Below the pieces are notes generated by a model. That model was not told where the DNA came from. It did no database searches and saw only the letters and a program-made list of their open reading frames with translations. Shown here in pieces: positions 45,801 through 55,643 of a stretch of 64,000 nt of DNA. A program made the translations under genes and the position numbers. Source of the stretch: Ephemerocybe angulata (lineage: Eukaryota > Basidiomycota > Agaricomycetes > Agaricales > Psathyrellaceae); NCBI GenBank assembly GCA_013368325.1, contig JAACJK010000169.1:558001-622000 (forward strand). Reading direction: 5' to 3'. Within the stretch, counting starts at the first letter, position 1, and each line of letters begins with the position of its first letter.

Positions 45801-47579
45801 CACCGTCCCCCACAGGCCCGTGCTCCTCCTTGGACTCGTCGTCTCGGTCCTCTCCGGCGCCATGACCCCCGTCTTCTCCTACCTCCTCTCCCGCCTTCTC
45901 TTCGAGGTCTCCATCGGTGCGAAGAACGTCAAGATAGTCAACCAGTTTGGTGGCATCGTCCTCGGCGTCGCAGCAGCGGACGGCACCCTCCTCGGGCTCA
46001 AGTACTTCCTCATGGAGTACTGCGGTCTCGCGTGGGTCACCAAGCTTCGCAGCGAGGGCCTCGCGAACCTCCTCAAGCAGGATACGAAGTTCTTCGACAA
46101 GCGCCCTGAGAATAGCCCCTCCAAGCTCGTGCAGATTCTCGTCAAGGACGCGGAGGACGCGCGCAACCTCGTTGCTGTCGTCTGGTGTCAGTTCCTCGTC
46201 GTCGCTACGATGCTCAGCGTCGGGCTTATTTGGGCGATGGTCCGCGGATGGCAGCTTACCCTCGTGGGGTTGGCGATCGCGCCTGTCTTCGCGGGTGTCA
46301 TGACCCTCCAGACGACGCTCGTGTCCAAGTGCGAAGTCAGGAACAAGCGTGCGAGGGAGGATGTGGCGAAGGGGTACTACGACGCCATCATCAACGTGCG
46401 GGGCATCAGGGCTATGGCGTTCGAGAAGCTCTTCTGGGACGACTTCGATGCTGCGACTAACAAAGCGTTGACTACTGGTGTTCGGGGAGCCTTCGTCGAG
46501 GGCTGCACGTACGGTGTTGCGAGCGGCTTGATCTACCTCGCTGAAGCTCTTCTCTTCTACGTCGGCGCTGTGCTCATCTCCAAGGGTACCTACACATACC
46601 TGCAGATGGTCGAGGTTCTCAACCTCGTCGTCTTCACTGTTACTATCGGATCCCAGCTCATGGCTTTCAGTGCGTTTTCATCTCTATTCCACCCATTTTC
46701 TCATAACTAACGAGTTTTTATTATCTTACAGCCGAGAGGATCGCCAAGTCCGTCCAAGCCACAGGAGACCTCCACCGCATCAGCAACCTCGACACCTCCA
46801 GCACCGACGAGTCGCGCGGACTCCTCAAGCCCCCCGTCAGCGGCGCCCTCACCTTCCACGACGTCTTCTTCGCCTACCCCGAGCGCCCCGAGGCCCCCGT
46901 CCTCCGTGGCGTCGACGTGCAGATCCGCGAAGGCGAGTGCGTCGCGATCGTCGGCTCTTCCGGCTCCGGCAAGTCGACCATGGCCGCGCTCCTCCAGCGG
47001 CTCTACGAGCCCACGGCGGGCGCGATCTTTGTTGGGGACATGCAGCTGCGCGATATGGACGTCAAGCACCTCAGAGACAACATTTCCGTTGTTAGTCAAC
47101 ACCCCAACCTGTTCGATGCGTCGATCTACGACAACATTCGGTATGGTCAGGAGGGATTGTCGGATGCGGATGTGCAGCAGGCGGCCAAGGCAGCGCGCGT
47201 GCATGACTTTATCACATCTCTCCCTGAGGGGTACGACACCGTCATCGGCGAGAACGCCTCCCTCATCTCGGGCGGGCAGGCGCAGCGGCTGCAAATCGCA
47301 CGCGCCCTCGCGAGGCCTTCCAAGATCCTCATCCTGGATGAGTGCACCTCGGCGCTCGACCCGGAGAACCAGGCTGCTGTTATGGAGACGATAAGGGAGG
47401 TGAAGAAGGGGAGGACGACGGTGATGGTTACGCATAAGATGCAGGTTATGCTTATGTGCGATCGGATTGTTGTGGTTGGGGAGGGGGAGGTTAGGGAGGA
47501 GGGGACGTATGAGGAGCTTATGAGGAGGAATGGGGTTTTTGCTGCTTTGGCGAGTGGGGGGGAGTGGAATGGGGAGTGA
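42818..47579 (+). CDS. STE6: STE6-like ABC exporter (full ABCB transporter), probable a-factor-type pheromone exporter
   Basis: About 1,530 residues, four exons (introns near 43481-43530, 44766-44815, 46671-46730). Layout TMD1-NBD1-linker-TMD2-NBD2. NBD1: Walker A VGSSGSGKST, Q-loop GVTQST, signature SLSGGQRQR, Walker B split by an intron before DEATSALD, H-loop VITHDLSQ. NBD2: VGSSGSGKST, Q-loop VVSQHPNLF, signature LISGGQAQRLQIARA, Walker B ILILDECTSALD, H-loop MVTHKMQVM. Both sites keep the catalytic Glu. The Cys in DECTSALD and the degenerate GGQAQ are features I associate with fungal Ste6. A 250-residue acidic, Ser/Thr-rich linker (about 45000-45760) joins the halves. Membrane helices such as FFFLLLPAILSSLVSGGIAPF and PVLLLGLVVSVLSGAM are clear. 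In basidiomycetes all mating pheromones are farnesylated peptides, the Ste6 substrate type. Plasma membrane or secretory vesicles. No pheromone precursor gene seen nearby. Confidence 0.9.
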
Positions 47580-48412
47580 GTGGTGTCTAGATCGTTCTGG
47601 TTTCTTTTTCTATCTCTGCTTTATGGTCATTATCATCCTTATCATCCTAGTAATGAGCCCCTACCCCCATCCACGCTGTCGCCTCTCTCATCCATTTTCC
47701 GCATTGCTTTCATTTTGTACGACCATCATTCGGACACATACCCCTTCTTTAATGCTTTCCATCGGCGCTTGTTCGCTCGACTTCGCTTGTTCTTCTACCG
47801 GGCTCCTACCAGCTAGGGCGGCTCCCGTCTGTACTCCTTTTTGGGTTACCTCTCTCTTTGTTTTGTTTTCACGCGGAATCACCCCATCCATCCATCCACG
47901 CATCGTTACGACCCCTTCATTCATTACCAAGGCATTCTTTTGTAATTCTAGCATGATATCCTACCCCTGTTACGATACGACGACTATTGCTCGGTACGAG
48001 TAGATAGCATTTCAATGAAATGATTGTATGAATAACGATCGTGTGTGAAGCTGGCACTGCTAAGGGGACAGGTGATGAGTACGAGTTCAACTATCGCGAA
48101 AGGGTAAGAGTTGTTCGTCCTGGAATCAACCTGGAATTGAGTACTAGGCGCCCAAGAGTGGTATGAGCGGTGGCATGGTAGATAGCTTGGTCTCGAGCAC
48201 AATTTCCTTGCCCTTCCCCAGTAATACCATGAAAGGCAACACCAGAATACTCACTTACCGAGGAGACCCTGGGAAATGCGCCAATGGCACAATAAGCGCC
48301 GGCTGACAAAGCGCCTGAGGTGGCATCCAGCGTGCCACTCCAAGTTGATTTCGGTACATAGAACCTTTCCATTCTCCGACCATCTTCATACTACCCCGCC
48401 GCTTCCCCTGCG
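47580..48412. other. Intergenic, no gene recognised
   Basis: Downstream region of the STE6-like gene, pyrimidine-rich (CATTATCATCCTTATCATCC), followed by the promoter of family-B copy 2. No gene. Confidence 0.5.
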
Positions 48413-49104
48413 ATGGCAGAACCATCCACTTCCACTCAAACCACGTCGAAGGCAAGGCCATCAGGTACCAAGCCGAATCGGACTCTGAAGCAGACAAAAC
48501 TTGCCAAATCTAGTCGGAGGCCCTCGAGCAAATACCTTTGGTGTAGCGGATGGGAGGTATCTCCAGAAGATTTTGAACGGTTCATACAGACTATTCCCAT
48601 AGCTCGAGAAAAGGGGGCGAAAACTCTCGACCAGTGGATCATCGCCTATGACTATTGGCGCTCCCGGGTCATAAATAGCAGGAACTCTGGCTTCACGCCA
48701 CCCGTTTTGCGAAGTAAGTTTAATGCCCTACATACCCTCAGAATACCCCATAATCTCATTTGACACATTCGCCTTCTCAAGCTCGCCATGTCATTGCAGA
48801 CGATGGAGACAGCGACATTACCAGCATTTTCTTTCCCATTCGAGGCATTGAATACCTTAGCGAGGCACAAATTGAGGACGATCATCCCAGCGCTGCAAGA
48901 ATCAAAACCGTGTCCGAAAAGGACTTGGCGAAATTGGACGCGTTCCGAGCCTTCGTGGAAGAGTGTGGAGGAGAGTTCGATGCATCCGTTGCGTATTTTT
49001 CGTTCAAGAAGTGTCTCCACCCTGATTATGATAATGGATGGATGGTGCGTAAATGCACTTCTAATATCTTCTATACTTTCTGACCATCCTCTCCATAGAT
49101 CTAA
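48413..49104 (+). CDS. Family-B hypothetical protein, copy 2 (diverged)
   Basis: Same three-exon plan as 21710-22350. Exon 1 starts MAEPSTSTQT, has a basic leader, SKYLWCSGWEVSPEDFERFI and WIIAYDYWRSRVI, ending PPVLR before GTAAGT. Exon 2 reads ARHVIADDGDSDITSIFFPI, RGIEYLSEAQIEDDHPSAAR, IKTVSEKDLAKLDAFRAFVE and ECGGEFDASVAYFSFKK. It ends NGWM before GTGCGT; after a short intron (CTCCATAG) the frame gives one residue and a stop at 49104. About 175 residues. Clearly homologous but much more diverged than the other two members are from each other in exon 2. Function unknown. Confidence 0.6.
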
Positions 49105-49514
49105 GGTGACTGGATGTAACCTCAACTTGACCTCTCCCTTTTCTATATAGAGTCTATATACTACATTTGTGCATATTCCAATTTCCACCTTATGCATCCA
49201 CATTGCCGTTTGATGACCCACTACCTGAAATGAATGGCCTGCGAGAGCCAGATTGACTTCGAATGTTAGCGATGCTTTGGATGCTATACAGTCAATCAAC
49301 AGTCAATCCACCCTGAAGAAAAGGGGTATTGAAGTCCCGCTAAACATGGACCAAAGTCATCCCAAAGTCATCCATCTGTCGAAATCGCAGCTTGACTGTT
49401 AAAAAAGGTGGAAAATGATTGGGGATGCAGGGCTTTGCAACGGGGGGCCTCGGGCCTTGAGCTTGAACGTTTGAACAATGGTCTCGCCGGTGTAGGCTCG
49501 GCCATCAGCCGTAT
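49105..49514. other. Short intergenic stretch left of the tandem repeat
   Basis: No gene; ends with GCCGTAT immediately before the first 1,059-bp unit. Confidence 0.5.
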
Positions 49515-50573
49515 ATAAGCGGCCTTATTCGCCCTGTTTTACAGGGCGTTTTACCGGCAGCGGAAAGGCCATCGTTTTGGGAACGATGGCCGAACACGCG
49601 TTCCGAGCGCCAAGCTCGGGATTTGAGGGATGGGACCTGTAGGACCAAAACCGAGAACTTGGCGGGCTTGGGAAGTATCATTGCCCTCAGCTAAGTTTTT
49701 TTCTGCTTCTATCAGTGTATGTATTACAACCCCCCTAAGGCAGCTGGACAGGACAGAGGGAAAAGCACTTGATATGTAGTATATTAATAGTGTACCATTC
49801 TTTAATACACAAGGCAAGCTCAGTGGAATGGTCAGTGGAAGGCAAGGAAAGCCAGCAACATGCCGAACTTTAAAGGGTACCCCATCACATCGTGATGATA
49901 TCGTGATGAGCCCAGGAAGGGGAACCGACGCGCGCTGCGCCGCTGCCTGTCATCGCAACCGAGTTGCGTGCGGTTGCTGGGTTGCCTGGTAAAATAACCC
50001 GGTTCGGCTCGTAAAACGAGCCGTTTTACCGTAAAATGGTCAGAATAAGTTACTTATCGACTTATTTCACTTATTTCACACCCCAGGGAACGTTGGGAGC
50101 ATGCCGGGCGCCTATTCTTAATTTCCATCCATCTTAGCACTTGTTAGCACTTACCTCTGGCTCTAGTGCTCCCACAGATACATGCACCCATTGCTTTATT
50201 TTATACTGAGTGTGCACAGCACAATTTCCGGAGCCCAAGTCAACCACAGGTTTGCCGGCGCAGGTCAGATAAGATCTGTTTACATATAGCACCCAAAACA
50301 CACCCAGTGCCAACCCAGTGCCATGCCATTTGGAATGAGAAACTATGCCAATTATTATTTTACTGAGTAACTACCTCTGGTTTCATGCATTACCCAAGAG
50401 CCAGCACGCATCCGCTGAGCACGATTGGCGCCGCGAGCGCGACGTCGTCCCTCAGGCGCGCGCGCCGGAAGCGTCCGGGGCACGTGGTCCCGAGCCTCCG
50501 GGTCGGCATCTCGGCCCCGTAAAACGGGATCAATGATGGCCTCCCATTGGTGGAGCCCCGTAAAACATTCAGG
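49515..50573. repeat. 1,059-bp tandem duplication, unit 1 (palindrome-rich, non-coding)
   Basis: Begins ATAAGCGGCCTTATTCGCCC. It contains several perfect small palindromes: GCCCTG..TTTACAGGGC, CCATCGTT..GAACGATGG, CATCACGA-type repeats and GGCTCG..CGAGCC. The word GTAAAAC or GTTTTAC recurs several times. Open frames inside are short and without homology. Looks like a fragment of a non-autonomous element. Confidence 0.85.
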
Positions 50574-51632
50574 ATAAGCGGCCTTATTCGCCCTGTTTTA
50601 CAGGGCGTTTTACCGGCAGCGGAAAGGCCATCGTTTTGGGAACGATGGCCGAACACGCGTTCCGAGCGCCAAGCTCGGGATTTGAGGGATGGGACCTGTA
50701 GGACCAAAACCGAGAACTTGGCGGGCTTGGGAAGTATCATTGCCCTCAGCTAAGTTTTTTTCTGCTTCTATCAGTGTATGTATTACAACCCCCCTAAGGC
50801 AGCTGGACAGGACAGAGGGAAAAGCACTTGATATGTAGTATATTAATAGTGTACCATTCTTTAATACACAAGGCAAGCTCAGTGGAATGGTCAGTGGAAG
50901 GCAAGGAAAGCCAGCAACATGCCGAACTTTAAAGGGTACCCCATCACATCGTGATGATATCGTGATGAGCCCAGGAAGGGGAACCGACGCGCGCTGCGCC
51001 GCTGCCTGTCATCGCAACCGAGTTGCGTGCGGTTGCTGGGTTGCCTGGTAAAATAACCCGGTTCGGCTCGTAAAACGAGCCGTTTTACCGTAAAATGGTC
51101 AGAATAAGTTACTTATCGACTTATTTCACTTATTTCACACCCCAGGGAACGTTGGGAGCATGCCGGGCGCCTATTCTTAATTTCCATCCATCTTAGCACT
51201 TGTTAGCACTTACCTCTGGCTCTAGTGCTCCCACAGATACATGCACCCATTGCTTTATTTTATACTGAGTGTGCACAGCACAATTTCCGGAGCCCAAGTC
51301 AACCACAGGTTTGCCGGCGCAGGTCAGATAAGATCTGTTTACATATAGCACCCAAAACACACCCAGTGCCAACCCAGTGCCATGCCATTTGGAATGAGAA
51401 ACTATGCCAATTATTATTTTACTGAGTAACTACCTCTGGTTTCATGCATTACCCAAGAGCCAGCACGCATCCGCTGAGCACGATTGGCGCCGCGAGCGCG
51501 ACGTCGTCCCTCAGGCGCGCGCGCCGGAAGCGTCCGGGGCACGTGGTCCCGAGCCTCCGGGTCGGCATCTCGGCCCCGTAAAACGGGATCAATGATGGCC
51601 TCCCATTGGTGGAGCCCCGTAAAACATTCAGG
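50574..51632. repeat. 1,059-bp tandem duplication, unit 2
   Basis: Directly follows unit 1 and appears identical throughout; the small open frames in both units translate identically. Flanked on the right by the same ATAAGC hexamer (51633-51638) that begins each unit, followed by unique sequence TGACATCAG. Confidence 0.85.
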
Positions 51633-51638
51633 ATAAGC

Positions 51639-52170
51639 TGACATCAGTCCCCACAGTGCTTTTCTTTTACCCAGTTCAGTGGCCCACCGCGACCTCCTTT
51701 TCTCCTTGACTCATACTGGGAGACTCATAAGTACATCACTCTCTGCTCAGAGTCCTAGATGAGCAACTGGGCATCATGCATCATATCTCATTGGCCTCCG
51801 AGTCGTCATCAGCTTGCTCCTTCTTCATCCGCGGATTCTATTGACGGATAACGGTAAGTAAGGTGGGGAGCCCGACTGGTGTGTGTGTGGAGAACAAGGG
51901 CCTCTGGACAGCTTCTAAACTTCTTTTTCGTCGTGCTAGGCTTCGAGTGGTGCATCCGCAGCGGGACAGCTGACCGGCCCATCACCACGAGGACGACGCG
52001 CTTAGATAACGTTAGGTCGTCTGAAGCTATATAACCCCTGCCATTTGCGGTGAACCTCCAGGAACCAAGGTCCGAGAACCCTTCGCACCAGAAGTTCTTC
52101 GGGCTCTTGGACCTTTGCAGCACTGTTCATTCTACCACTTCTCCGTGACTACTCAGCAGGAATTATCGAC
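51639..52170. other. Intergenic, upstream of the F-box gene
   Basis: No gene seen; a short GT run (GTGTGTGTGTGG near 51880). Presumed promoter of the F-box gene. Confidence 0.45.
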
Positions 52171-54015
52171 ATGGCCTCATCGCCAGGCACTCCTTGCGAC
52201 CATGATACTACCAGCCACCTGTCCAGTCCTTCTGCTGGACCTTTCGAGGCACCTCAAGGATTGCCTGAAGCTGACAAGTCCACTTCATCTCCTTCGGCGG
52301 TCGAGCAAGTGATGGTGAATCAAGACCTCCTCTACCACATATTCAGCAAGTTCCTGCCAGTCGATGGGGAATCGCAGATCCCTGGTCCTCTGGAAAGGGA
52401 AATGCTTCTACAGCTAGCCCATACATGTCAGGCATTCTCCATTCCAGCCCTGGATTGCCTCTGGAGATGTCTGAGCTCGCTTATCCCTCTTATCCGTCTC
52501 ATCCCGGAGGTTCACGTTTTCGACGGCGCATACGTGAGTTTCTTAACCGATTACAAGTCGATGACGTGCTGACTGCTATCTCAGTATATGGTGGCTGGTC
52601 AGCCTGTTGGATCATCCTTTACACGCTACGCAAAGCGTGTTCGATTCTTGGAACAATCTGCCACAGATGGTGCATCTCCAACGGTCGCAGACCCTAGCCT
52701 ATATGTTCTCCTCGCCCAAGCTTTAGGAAACACTTCACTTCTTCCTGGGCTCGTATCTCTCAATATCTCCCGCTTCCCATCGTCGTCCCTACCTCTGCAC
52801 TCTCTGCCACTCCTCTTTCCTCCATCATCGTTCTGGTCGTTATGCTCATCTTCGTTAAAAGAAGCTACCATAGCCGACCAGGCATTGTCACCGTGCACCC
52901 TACGTCTCATTCTGCCGTTGTTATTCGCTCGGACCAAGCTTACATACCTCAGCCTCAACCATCACGACGCAGAAACGTTTGGAGACGAGCTTTGGGAGGA
53001 TGTCGTCGATTTTCGAGGTCTCGAAGACCTTCGGATCGTTCTCCCAAAATGCAGACTGCCATCCTTTTTCCTCTCTCGAGCCAGCAGCCGGCTGGTCGAC
53101 CTTCGATCCCTTTGTCTGGATGTTGAGTGGAAGCAGAAGAAGAGGGGGAAGGTGCCCTCAGATGAGTCGACTACAGATTCAGGACCTTCCGTAGGTACGC
53201 TGATCACGGAAACCTCTTCCTCCCTCGTACCAAAGCGATTCCCGAACCTCCGTTTCCTCGCCTTCTCAAGCAGGAGTATCGGTAACCCATTTCGTCATCG
53301 CAATATCCTTTCGTCGCTGTTTGCCAATCTCATATCGCTCGAACTTTCCATTCCCATCGCCTCCCTGTCTTCATTAGCAGGAGATGAAGGCCTGCTCAAA
53401 TCGTGTCCCTCCCTGAAACGCATGATGATCAAGGAACAAACATATTCTTCTCGGCCCCGTGAGGACGAAATGGCGATCCCTGTTAAAACACTTATCTCCT
53501 TCCTTCTGCATCCAACACTGGGCCAACTCATCGTCGAGTTTGCCAGATTCGGCCAGGCCATCGATGAAGGCGACTCTATCGAGGATACACTTGACCATAT
53601 TCTCCTCACCGCAAAGGAGCCACTGCGTTCTCTTACCCTCCCTCGTAGCTGGGGGTTTGAGTGCGACGCACCGGTCCAATTGCTCGCCAAAATCTCCCAG
53701 CAGGCTCCAGGGCTTGAGCGTTTGGCCATATCCATCGATTCCACTGCTGCGTCGACCTTGGTTCTGAATCAAAAGATACCTCGTTTCAGCTCGCTGCGCC
53801 AGTTGGAGATCAGGGATAGTCGAGACATCCAAGATAAGCCGTTCACCCCCCGGGAGTACAAGGCCCTTGCTTGCTACCTTGATGACTGCTTCCCACAACT
53901 TACGACGGTTCGCTTGGTGTCGACTGACGAGCCATCCAAATGCGAAGCTTGGGAGTTCATCGAGTCTTTGCGGGTCCTATATCAAGAAAATAGGCGATTG
54001 CGAGCGCGTTTCTAA
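52171..54015 (+). CDS. F-box protein (substrate adaptor of an SCF ubiquitin ligase)
   Basis: About 597 residues, two exons (52171-52533, 52585-54015). After a Ser/Pro-rich leader the F-box-like motif lies at residues 48-100: NQDLLYHIFSKFLP, then LLQLAHTCQAFSIPALDCLW and RCLSSLIPLIRLIP. This LW(R)xLxSLxPLIRLxP ending is typical of Agaricomycete F-box proteins. The C-terminal 470 residues contain leucine-rich, repeat-like segments (LPGLVSLNISRFPSS, LRQLEIRDSRDIQ, LPRSWGFECD) that probably fold as irregular LRRs for substrate binding. It should bind Skp1 and recruit targets to Cul1; targets unknown. Such genes are expanded in large numbers in this group of fungi. Terminal RLRARF at 54015. Confidence 0.78.
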
Positions 54016-54656
54016 TGTAGCACGCACAGAACCCGACATCAGTATGTACTGTCTTCCTTCGTCGACAGAATACCATGCTCCCCTGCGTCCGACTTGTGGT
54101 AGTCATTTAAATGTACTAGTATTGGTGAAATGTGAGTATCAGTTGCTTCATCACTGGAATGATGTAAAATTGTTCAGTCTAAATCGCCGACTCCCGCCTC
54201 CGGGTCCATCCACATACGCGCATCCGCCGGCCTCGTAACTGTGGAACGAAAGTCAGCGTCGATAGCAGTATAAGTCTGGCGAGCTTTTATACCGGAAAGT
54301 GCTTTCAATCAGTCAGCCTTCTCGTCAGGCTCAATGAAAAGGATAATCAGGTCTAGTCGGCCAAGTTCGTCAGAAAGGGCTGACCGTTGGTCTCCTTTTC
54401 GTCGACCATGGCCCAGTGGTGGTACTAAGATGCTTCATATTGTGGAACGATTTCGCTCTTATTCCTCCATTCCGCCTCTACCTTCATATCCAGAGAGGCC
54501 CTCCAGCGACGGTTCATATTCGTCTGAGCGTCAAAGGTTTGAAGCAGGTAAGCGCCTACGCACTTGCCGTGACCTCAGGCTGCTGACTAATTGATGTGAG
54601 TTCAAACGGAGATAGTCCTTTGCTCCTTTCTTTGTTCCACAATCGCTCGTCTCACC
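54016..54656. other. Intergenic with an orphan exon
   Basis: Between the F-box gene and family-B copy 3. Apart from the orphan DUF4470-gene exon at 54174-54238, nothing recognised. Confidence 0.5.
54174..54238 (-). pseudogene. Orphan last exon of a TPR/DUF4470-like gene
   Basis: On the minus strand, after a TTCCACAG acceptor, the sequence reads TRPADARMWMDPEAGVGDLD and a stop. The last exon of the gene at 55644-58989 reads TRSVDARMWMDSEAGAADLD and a stop, in the same phase. No other exon of that gene is found next to it. A relic of a duplicated copy, with the reading frame still intact. Confidence 0.65.
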
Positions 54657-55306
54657 ATGTCCGAACCAGCCATTACCCGCAAAAAAACAACCAAAATAAA
54701 GCGGTCTAAACCCAAGCGCAAGAGGCCTGTCAGCAGGTACTTCTGGTACAGCGGCTGGGAGCTCTCCCCATCCGACTTTAAACAAGTCGTCTGCAGTGTT
54801 CCTGAAATGGAGTTGGACGATGGAGAACCCGACAATGTGGAGATGGAGGATTGCATAGCGGCGTATGCAGTTTGGCGTCACCGTGCCATAAGGGCGAAGG
54901 CACCCATCATACCTCCCCCCATGCAAAGTACGTTCTGCTCTACTCCCCCGCCAGGGAAAATTTGACTCTTCTGTGCCCTCAAACCTTCAGCTCGTAACAT
55001 AGACCCAAAGGATCTAAACAGCGAGGTTTTGAGTCTATTTTTCCCTACTAGATCCATCCTATACCAAAGTGATGACCAGGTTAAGGACGGTCATCCCGAC
55101 GCTGCGAGGATCAAGACTGTGGCGGAAGTTGACGCCGCAAAGTTGGTTGCGTTCTGTAGCTTCGTCAAGGAGCGTGGCGGAGATCTCAATCCTGCTACTG
55201 CTTCCTTTACCTTCAGGAAAGAGAAGCCTGGTGACGATAGATGGGTAAGTGGCATCGTTTCATGCTGTGTTTGCCTCTGACCGTGGCTACTTACTTGTAG
55301 TTCTGA
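54657..55306 (+). CDS. Family-B hypothetical protein, copy 3
   Basis: Exon 1 starts MSEPAITRKK, very basic leader (KIKRSKPKRKRP), then SRYFWYSGWELSPSDFKQVV and CIAAYAVWRHRAI, ending PPPMQ before GTACGT. Exon 2 starts TRNIDPKDLNSEVLSLFFPT and holds HPDAARIKTVAEVDAAKLVA; it ends RW before GTAAGT. The last intron (ending CTTGTAG) leaves F and a stop at 55306. Exon 2 and both introns are almost identical to the copy at 21710-22350, while exon 1 is clearly diverged. Convergent with the DUF4470-like gene, 337 bp between stops. Function unknown. Confidence 0.65.
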
Positions 55307-55643
55307 GCCTACTATCACGATGAGACTCCTTCATATTGTGGCGCCAATATGAACATCGAAGATTGAGTTAGGCGGCCCAAGCATCAGGGGACCGGGTTCA
55401 ATACTGTATGGACCCCAAACAGGCGCTGGTGGCGTAGAAGCCTATTTCGTTCACTTACATTGCGCATAATTTTCCCAATTTTATGCGCCGTCTTTTTCCT
55501 GTCTGATACGTTTCTCTGGCCCATCTCGCCCCCATTCTTCTCCCTAGGTATGGTTGAGATAAAGCTGTGATGTATTAGTAGCAGGTTGTCACTGTAGTCC
55601 ATTCCTTGCAAATGCTATGTTCTTCTGGAGATTGCACGACTCC
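55307..55643. other. Convergent gap, no gene
   Basis: About 340 bp between two 3' ends. The first 50 bases match the downstream flank of family-B copy 1. Nothing else. Confidence 0.5.

Noticed and set aside
44827..45813. 328-codon open frame antisense to the STE6-like gene
   Set aside because: Mirror of a GC-rich, well-supported coding exon; composition is Val/Leu/Gly-rich shadow sequence without motifs.
49551..51600. Short open frames within the 1,059-bp repeats
   Set aside because: They repeat only because the DNA is duplicated; no homology, and palindromes argue for non-coding sequence.
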